A DNA stretch of 27,424 nucleotides from the NCBI GenBank assembly GCA_013695335.1, contig JACDAR010000158.1, positions 1 through 27,424 of the forward strand, in the 5' to 3' direction. This DNA comes from Rubrobacter sp. (GTDB lineage: Bacteria; Actinomycetota; Rubrobacteria; Rubrobacterales; Rubrobacteraceae). Position 1 is the first letter of the stretch, and the number at the start of each line of letters is the position of its first letter. The notes beneath the pieces were generated by a model. The model did not search any database and was not told the origin of the DNA. It saw only the letters and a list, made by a program, of their open reading frames with translations. Both the position numbers and the translations under genes were made by a program. Below, in pieces: positions 23,031 through 27,424 of this stretch.

Positions 23031-23952
23031 ATGTCCGGAGATACTCGAATATCATCCCGCTCATACGAGGGGAACCGGGATCTCAAACTGCTGCGGGATT
23101 TTCTCTCGACGCTGACGGCCGACGGTCAGCCGCAGTCGTGCTGGCATCCTGGTGACATCACGTGGACCTTATTCCAGAATACGCACTTCGATCCCCACGA
23201 AAACGTCAGGCTATGGGAGGATGAGGCGGGGCTGGTCGGCTTCGCCGTGCTGGAGGAGCCGGATGGCGTGGTCACGAAGGTCCGTCCGGCGCCGCGCGGC
23301 GTTCTGGAAGAGAAGATACTCCGCTGGGCCTCGGGGAAGCTCGCCGAGGCCCAGCGCGCAATCCTGGGGCCGAGATCCGGACCCGCGCCCTCGATGGCGA
23401 CAGGGAATACGTGGCGCTTCTGGAAAGGCTCGGCTTCCACGAAGACGAAGACCATGCAGTCGAGATGCACCGGCGTCTCGAAGTTCCCATCCCCGATACG
23501 CCTCCCCCTGAACGTTGGAAGATACGACCCGTGGGCGGCGAAGATGAATGGGAGAGGCGGGTGGAATTACATCGGGAGGTGTGGGCTCCGTCCCGCGTAA
23601 CGCCCGAAGCTTACCGCGGGCTGAGATCCACCCCGGATACGATCCAACCCTCGACCTTGTGGCCGCCAACCCGGAAGATGAGTTCGGCTCGTACTGCATC
23701 TGCTGGTTGGTTCCCGCGAGCAAGACCGGACTGTTCGAGCCCGTCGGAACTGCCCCGGACCACCGTCGGAAAGGACTGGGCCGGGCCGTGATGCTAGAAG
23801 GGATGCGTAGGCTTCAGGATTTCGGGGCCGAGGATGCCCTCATCACGTACGTTGGTGGCAACGAGGCCGCGGCCCGACTCTACGAGTCAGTAGGTTTCCA
23901 GATCGTGGCCCGAGAGTACCTGTACGGTCGGAAGCTCGAAGGTTTTCTCTAG
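23031..23952 (+). pseudogene. Tandem GNAT acetyltransferase gene broken by two single-base frameshifts
   Basis: Three successive frames make one protein of about 307 residues if two bases are restored. Frame 1 runs from ATG 23031 to about 23366 (ending LAEAQRAILG). Frame 2 continues EIRTRALDGDREYVALLERL to about 23635. Frame 3 continues GYDPTLDLVAANPEDEFGSY to the stop at 23952. The last frame has the acetyl-CoA loop APDHRRKGLGRAVM and the GNAT ending NEAAARLYESVGF. Both breaks fit loss of one G: GGGGG to GGGG at 23366-23369 and GGG to GG at 23635-23636. Other genes in the window are intact, so true decay is plausible, but G-run sequencing errors are equally possible. The family is N-acetyltransferase with two GNAT domains; substrate unknown. 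Confidence 0.75.
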
Positions 23953-23988
23953 ATCAGGATGCAGACCGGAGTCTAACCGCCTTCGAGC

Positions 23989-24588
23989 CTACTGAACCCG
24001 ACGGCCGTGGACATCCATCAATTCAAGGGCGGTCGAGCGGGCCGTCTCCAGTGGACCCGAGGTCCGTCGCATGACGGCCATCGCCACCGCACCTTCCAGA
24101 AGCAAGAGCAATTTTTCGGCCAGGACTTCAGGTTTGGAATATTTGGCCTCACGAGCAAGGGTAGCCATATGCTCTTCTATCCGCTCCTTGTGGCCCCGCG
24201 CCACAGCGAGGGCCGGATGGCCAGGGTCCGCTATCTCGGCCTGAGCGTTGGCGAAAGCGCAACCGCGGAAATCATGTCCAGATAGCCACTCCCCGTAAGC
24301 ATCGAAGACCATCATAAGCCTCCCTTCCGGATCGGCAATCCCTTCGGAGACGCCCCGCAAGTACGCCCACCATTGCTCGTCCCTGTCCCTCAGGTACGCG
24401 GAGATGAGGGCATCCTTGCCCCCGTAGCGATTGTAGAGCGTCCGTTTGGAGACACTGGCCCGCTCTGATACGGTATCCACCCCGGTGGCCCCGATCCCCT
24501 CTCGGTAAAAGAGCTCCGACGCCGTACTCAACAACCGCTCCTGCGCCTTGCTCCTCCGCCTCTTCCCGATTCCCTCCACCTCATCCAT
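23989..24588 (-). CDS. TetR/AcrR-family transcriptional regulator
   Basis: This 199-residue protein has an N-terminal DNA-binding domain with the helix-turn-helix at about residues 34-55 (ATGVDTVSERASVSKRTLYN), followed by YGGKDALISAYL as in the family. The C-terminal part is helical and should bind a small ligand. It is divergent from an MFS transporter gene, and two matching palindromes lie between them, one about 30 bp from each start. The operator nearest this gene overlaps a perfect reverse-strand TATAAT (24617-24622), so autorepression is expected. The likely role is ligand-induced release of the transporter gene; the ligand is unknown. Confidence 0.92.
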   Translation of the reverse strand: MDEVEGIGKRRRSKAQERLLSTASELFYREGIGATGVDTVSERASVSKRTLYNRYGGKDALISAYLRDRDEQWWAYLRGVSEGIADPEGRLMMVFDAYGEWLSGHDFRGCAFANAQAEIADPGHPALAVARGHKERIEEHMATLAREAKYSKPEVLAEKLLLLLEGAVAMAVMRRTSGPLETARSTALELMDVHGRRVQ

Positions 24589-24617
24589 CCAGAAACCCCT
24601 ATCCTCGATAATCTAAA

Positions 24618-24669
24618 TTATACAGACCTGTGTATTTTTACTCCAGGCTGGGTACACAGACCTGTGTAC
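24618..24669. promoter_or_regulatory. Two TetR-type operators in the divergent promoter region
   Basis: Operator 2 (24652-24669) is GTACACAG-AC-CTGTGTAC with perfect 8-bp arms. Operator 1 (24618-24635) is TTATACAG-AC-CTGTGTAT, the same core with two mismatches in one arm. Centres are 34 bp apart. Operator 1 overlaps the TATAAT of the regulator gene, and operator 2 lies 32 bp before the transporter start. Confidence 0.85.
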
Positions 24670-24701
24670 TTGAGATATCGAGTGGAAGGAATGATTCAGA
24701 C

Positions 24702-25901
24702 GTGTTGGGGCGTAATTTCGGAGAGATACGGTGGCTGGTGGCGCCTGGGATGGCCATGATCGCGTTGACCTATGGATTGGCGCGGTTCGCTTACGGGTTA
24801 GTCCTACCGGAGTTGCGGGAGGCGTTCGATCTCCCTTCTTCGGTGCTAGGTGTGATCGGGTCCGGCTCGTACGTTGGTTATTGCGTCGCCGCGATCTTCT
24901 CTCTCGTGTACACCTCCAGAACGGGACCGAGGTTCATGGCGGTGGCGGCGGGAGCGGTTGCGGTCGCGGGGTTGGCGATCGTGGCGACCGCGCCATCAGC
25001 GTGGGTTCTGGCGGCCGGGGTGATCCTGGCTGGCAGCAGCACGGGTCTCTCCTCCCCACCGATGGTGGAGGCCGTGGCGAGTTCGATTCGCGAGGGCCTA
25101 CAGGACAGGGCCAACACCCTCATCAACTGCGGAACCAGCGTGGGTATCGCAGCCTCGGGCACAGCGGCGCTCGTTCTTATGGGCCAGTGGAGAGTGATGT
25201 TGGCGGCATTCGCGGCTGTCGGCGTCGCGGTTCTTCTGTGGAACGCGGCCTTCGTGCCACGCAAACCAGCGCGCGAGATCGAGGGCGATGCCGCATACAG
25301 AGGAACAGAGACGCCACGCCTGACCTTCTCCTACCTGATGGGATCGCGCTCCGCGCCGTTGTTCGCGGCCGCGATCCTGCTTGGTGTCTCCAGCGCCGCA
25401 TACTGGACGTTCTCGCGGGATCTCGTATCCAGTCTGGGCGGGCTCTCAGAATCCGGCTCGACTTTGTTCTGGATCGTTATCGGGGTCTCTGGCCTGCTTG
25501 GCGGCGCGGCGGGCGACATGGTGAGACGTCTGGGGCTAAAGATGGCCCTGCGCATCTCGCTGCTCTCGATGGCGGCTTCAATCGCCCTGCTCGCTACGGC
25601 GCCCGGCGTGACCGCCTTCACTTACCTGAGCGCCGCGACATTCGGCCCTGCTTACATCATGCTCACAGGCATCATCCTGGTGTGGTCCGTGGCCGTATTC
25701 CACGACCGACCATCAGCTGGAACAGGCGTCGGGTTCCTCCTGATCGCCATCGGCCAGATAGTGGGCTCGACGGTTATGGGAACCATTGCCGGGGCGACGA
25801 GTCTGACTACCGCGTTCTACGCCTCCGCAGCCATCTCACTCGCTGCCGCGTTCCTCAAGCCCCACCCCAAAGATACCATCACAGGGGGAGATCACCCCTG
25901 A
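24702..25901 (+). CDS. MFS transporter, YbfB/YjiJ-like
   Basis: This 399-residue major facilitator has 12 predicted helices. The N-terminal block ALTYGLARFAYGLVLPELRE is typical of the YbfB/YjiJ branch, whose members are mostly uncharacterised and sometimes linked to drug or metabolite efflux. A longer frame opens at 24630, but it would place coding sequence over operator 2. GTG 24702, preceded by GGAAGGA 11 bases upstream, is the better start. It is divergent from the TetR gene and probably repressed by it. The 3' end carries a small hairpin overlapping the stop codon. Confidence 0.87.
   Translation: MLGRNFGEIRWLVAPGMAMIALTYGLARFAYGLVLPELREAFDLPSSVLGVIGSGSYVGYCVAAIFSLVYTSRTGPRFMAVAAGAVAVAGLAIVATAPSAWVLAAGVILAGSSTGLSSPPMVEAVASSIREGLQDRANTLINCGTSVGIAASGTAALVLMGQWRVMLAAFAAVGVAVLLWNAAFVPRKPAREIEGDAAYRGTETPRLTFSYLMGSRSAPLFAAAILLGVSSAAYWTFSRDLVSSLGGLSESGSTLFWIVIGVSGLLGGAAGDMVRRLGLKMALRISLLSMAASIALLATAPGVTAFTYLSAATFGPAYIMLTGIILVWSVAVFHDRPSAGTGVGFLLIAIGQIVGSTVMGTIAGATSLTTAFYASAAISLAAAFLKPHPKDTITGGDHP
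25882..25900 (+). terminator. Possible terminator hairpin at the MFS 3' end
   Basis: CAGGGG and CCCCTG form a 6-bp stem with a 7-base loop, overlapping the stop codon. No U-run follows, so intrinsic termination is uncertain. The location between convergent genes fits. Confidence 0.35.
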
Positions 25902-25993
25902 AAGCCAGGACGAGGATAGGTGCTCCTCCCGGAAACCGCGCCAGCCGACGTGCATGACAGGTCCGACTCAGGGGTAGAGTTCCGGTTTCTGGC

Positions 25994-26872
25994 TCAACCG
26001 CCGTGGGTAAAGTCGGTCAGCTCCTCGCGTCCGCTGCCGCCGGAAGTCTGCACGACCAGCACAGGGCCAACGTCTTTTGCGTACAGTTTGTACTCGGTGA
26101 CCTTCGGTTCGAGGGGCGTCGTGTCCCTGGTGAGCAGTGCACCCTTGTAGTAGCCGAATGGAGCCTGGACCTGTTCGTTAGTACTCAGGATCTCACCTTC
26201 ATCTTCAGCTTCACCTTTAAGATACTCCTGGCGGAAGATCATGCCGTCCCGCGGGTTGGCTGGCATGATGACGCCGGCCTGGGCCCCGTCTTTTCCGGCC
26301 TCGAATGAGCCCTCCCTGGTCGTCACCTTTCCGTTCTCGTACTCGGCGGTGTCCTCGCCCATGTACCAGATGGTTCCGTCCTTGTCCTGGGCGTAGTAGT
26401 CGTCGGTGACCTCGACGGGCTGGCCGTCCTCGGTGACCACGTCGTGGACGACCCTGGCCTCTACTCCATTGGCGATCTTCCTGGTCTTGTCCGTGACGGT
26501 CACCTCGACGCGCATCTTCGATCCCTCGTCCGTCTCCCGATAGATCCACTTGTCGCCCGGGGACATCGGCCAGTACGGATTATCAATGTTCGTGGTGAAG
26601 TCTGCGGGGTCGAGCTTCACTATCTCGCCGCCCTGGGGCAGGTTCCCCTGACTCGCAGATGCGGCGGACGATGACCCGGAGGCGGACGCGCTAGAAGTGC
26701 CGGACTTGCTCGATGCGCTGGAAGAGGCGTTCGAACTCTGGTCGTTCTCGGCCGTCGCGCCAGACCCGCAGGCGCTGGTGAATAGCGTCGCCGATAGGAA
26801 CATGCCGATGAGACCCATCATTATCGGGTAGCGTGTCGCGGACGGCCCTGCCGTCTCCTGCCGGCGGCGCAT
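25994..26872 (-). CDS. Exported lipoprotein-like protein of unknown function
   Basis: This 292-residue protein has an N-terminal signal segment (about 15-34) ending FTSACGSG, where Cys35 is a likely lipidation site. A Ser/Ala-rich linker follows (about 43-75, low complexity), then a globular domain. Conserved-looking features are DNPYWPMSPGDKWIYRE, VEARVVHDVV, DYYAQDKDGTIWYMGEDTAE and the ending GSGREELTDFTHGG. The repeated beta strands suggest a soluble extracellular beta-rich domain; I do not recognise a characterised family. ATG 26872 has AGGAGG 6 bases upstream. The gene follows the PepSY-domain gene by 34 bases on the same strand and is likely cotranscribed with it. Confidence 0.8.
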   Translation of the reverse strand: MRRRQETAGPSATRYPIMMGLIGMFLSATLFTSACGSGATAENDQSSNASSSASSKSGTSSASASGSSSAASASQGNLPQGGEIVKLDPADFTTNIDNPYWPMSPGDKWIYRETDEGSKMRVEVTVTDKTRKIANGVEARVVHDVVTEDGQPVEVTDDYYAQDKDGTIWYMGEDTAEYENGKVTTREGSFEAGKDGAQAGVIMPANPRDGMIFRQEYLKGEAEDEGEILSTNEQVQAPFGYYKGALLTRDTTPLEPKVTEYKLYAKDVGPVLVVQTSGGSGREELTDFTHGG

Positions 26873-26891
26873 CTATGCCTCCTGTATCAAG

Positions 26892-26908
26892 GATCCCGTG
26901 CCGGGATC
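26892..26908 (-). promoter_or_regulatory. Intercistronic hairpin overlapping the PepSY stop codon
   Basis: GATCCCG (26892-26898) and CGGGATC (26902-26908) form a perfect 7-bp stem with a 3-base loop. It covers the stop codon of the PepSY gene and ends about 20 bases before the lipoprotein ATG. No U-run follows, so a role in processing or in setting the ratio of the two products is more likely than full termination. Confidence 0.45.
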
Positions 26909-27305
26909 AGTCGTCGTTTGGACCGTCCTGGTCGTCTGGACCATCATGTCCGTTGGCGTCTTCGTGGTCAGCCTTCGACACGAGAAGGTTGAAGTTCTTG
27001 TCGAGGTGTACGTCTACCTGAGTGCCGTCGTCGCGGGTGACCTCGACCTCGTAGTAGCCCTCTTCATCCTGGACCTCGGTGCCCGTCACTCGGCCCCCGC
27101 TGATGTGGTCGAGGGCGATGCTCTTCGCCTTCTCGATGCCTGGCCCCGTAGCCTTGTGGCCGGTGTCGCCCGCAGCCTGCTCCGCAGCGTCATTATCCGT
27201 GGTCTGCCCGGCATCGCCGCCGGTGGCGTAGGCGATACCTGCGCTTCCCACGCCGAGGACCAGGATTGCGACCGCGACCCCGGCGATGCGTTTCTTCCTG
27301 TTCAT
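26907..27305 (-). CDS. Exported PepSY-domain protein
   Basis: This 132-residue protein has a signal or anchor segment (about residues 6-28: RIAGVAVAILVLGVGSAGIA), a short acidic linker and one PepSY domain. The domain reads IEKAKSIALDHISGGRV, then EVQDEEGYYEVEVTRDDGTQ and VDVHLDKNFNLLV. A very acidic tail (DHEDANGHDGPDDQDGPNDD) closes it. PepSY domains are often found in small exported proteins next to two-component systems or peptidases. ATG 27305 is chosen because AGAGGAGAGAAG lies just upstream and the signal peptide starts there; a longer frame from 27374 is less likely. Repeats upstream suggest control by a response regulator. Confidence 0.85.
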   Translation of the reverse strand: MNRKKRIAGVAVAILVLGVGSAGIAYATGGDAGQTTDNDAAEQAAGDTGHKATGPGIEKAKSIALDHISGGRVTGTEVQDEEGYYEVEVTRDDGTQVDVHLDKNFNLLVSKADHEDANGHDGPDDQDGPNDD

Positions 27306-27352
27306 CTTCTCTCCTCTCTGTTGCCGTTTCTGGCGGCAGTATTCCATCGGGG

Positions 27353-27369
27353 CTTGAGAGGGAGTTGAG
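27353..27369 (-). promoter_or_regulatory. Direct repeat CTCAAC/CTCAAG at 11-bp spacing upstream of the PepSY gene
   Basis: On the reverse strand CTCAAC (27364-27369) is followed 11 bp later by CTCAAG (27353-27358). AATACT-like sequence about 10 bases downstream could be a -10. The 11-bp periodicity suggests an OmpR-family response regulator, different in sequence from the TTTAAC arrays elsewhere in the window. Confidence 0.35.
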
Positions 27370-27424
27370 CGCAAGCTTGGAGTTTCCTTAGATTGATGGA
27401 GGTCGAGGCCGGCGAGGGAGAATC

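Noticed and set aside
23360..23640. Programmed ribosomal frameshifting in the GNAT gene.
   Set aside because: Two separate shifts would be needed at short G-runs without slippery heptamers; single-base loss or sequencing error is simpler.
1..27424. CRISPR array, tRNA, rRNA, phage genes or replication origin.
   Set aside because: No regularly spaced identical repeats of CRISPR type, no cloverleaf-like or rRNA sequence, and no phage or origin signature was seen on reading both strands; a dedicated scan was not possible.

Overview
The window is high-GC bacterial DNA. Protein style, GTG/TTG starts, and a mix of Tat and lipoprotein exports, PepSY and RTX-type proteins suggest a deep-branching actinomycete, most like Rubrobacter. 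That assignment is inference from gene style; no rRNA, tRNA, phage, transposase or CRISPR array was seen.

Layout. (1) 1-4008: the N-terminus of a signal-transduction ATPase (minus strand, cut by the window edge), a gene-poor gap holding a strong palindrome, and a large patatin-like phospholipase. (2) 4041-6873 (minus): a tightly coupled three-gene unit of aldo/keto reductase, kynureninase and kynurenine formamidase, with TTGA and GTGA stop/start overlaps. (3) 6894-7957: a two-gene cassette of unknown small proteins (possibly a toxin/immunity-like pair). On both sides lie imperfect copies of the same roughly 120-bp segment, the 3' end of the neighbouring mannosyltransferase gene plus a downstream promoter-like element. 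(4) 7886-22863: a surface glycan or glycolipid island with a PIG-V-type mannosyltransferase, two paralogous GT-C-like membrane proteins, a DUF2304-GT2 fusion, a flippase, a sugar-nucleotide epimerase, a DUF2723 membrane protein, a persulfide dioxygenase-like MBL protein, a Tat-exported sulfatase-fold enzyme with an atypical active site, an NTF2-like protein and a small membrane-anchored RTX-type protein. (5) 23031-27424: a GNAT gene broken by two single-base frameshifts, a divergent TetR/MFS pair with two matching operators, and a lipoprotein/PepSY pair.

The most interesting signal is regulatory. All three divergent intergenic regions inside the glycan island (near 11350, 15210 and 22245) carry direct repeats of TTTAAC-like hexamers on an exact 11-bp period. 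The best site has four in a row; the other two keep the first, second and fourth boxes. This architecture matches OmpR/PhoB-family response-regulator sites and closely resembles the TTAACA repeats bound by Bacillus PhoP. I infer one response regulator, possibly phosphate-responsive, controlling the island, so that the cell remodels a surface polymer or glycolipid on cue. An alkaline-phosphatase-superfamily enzyme in the island with Thr where sulfatases carry Cys/Ser fits a phosphate theme, but this remains a hypothesis.
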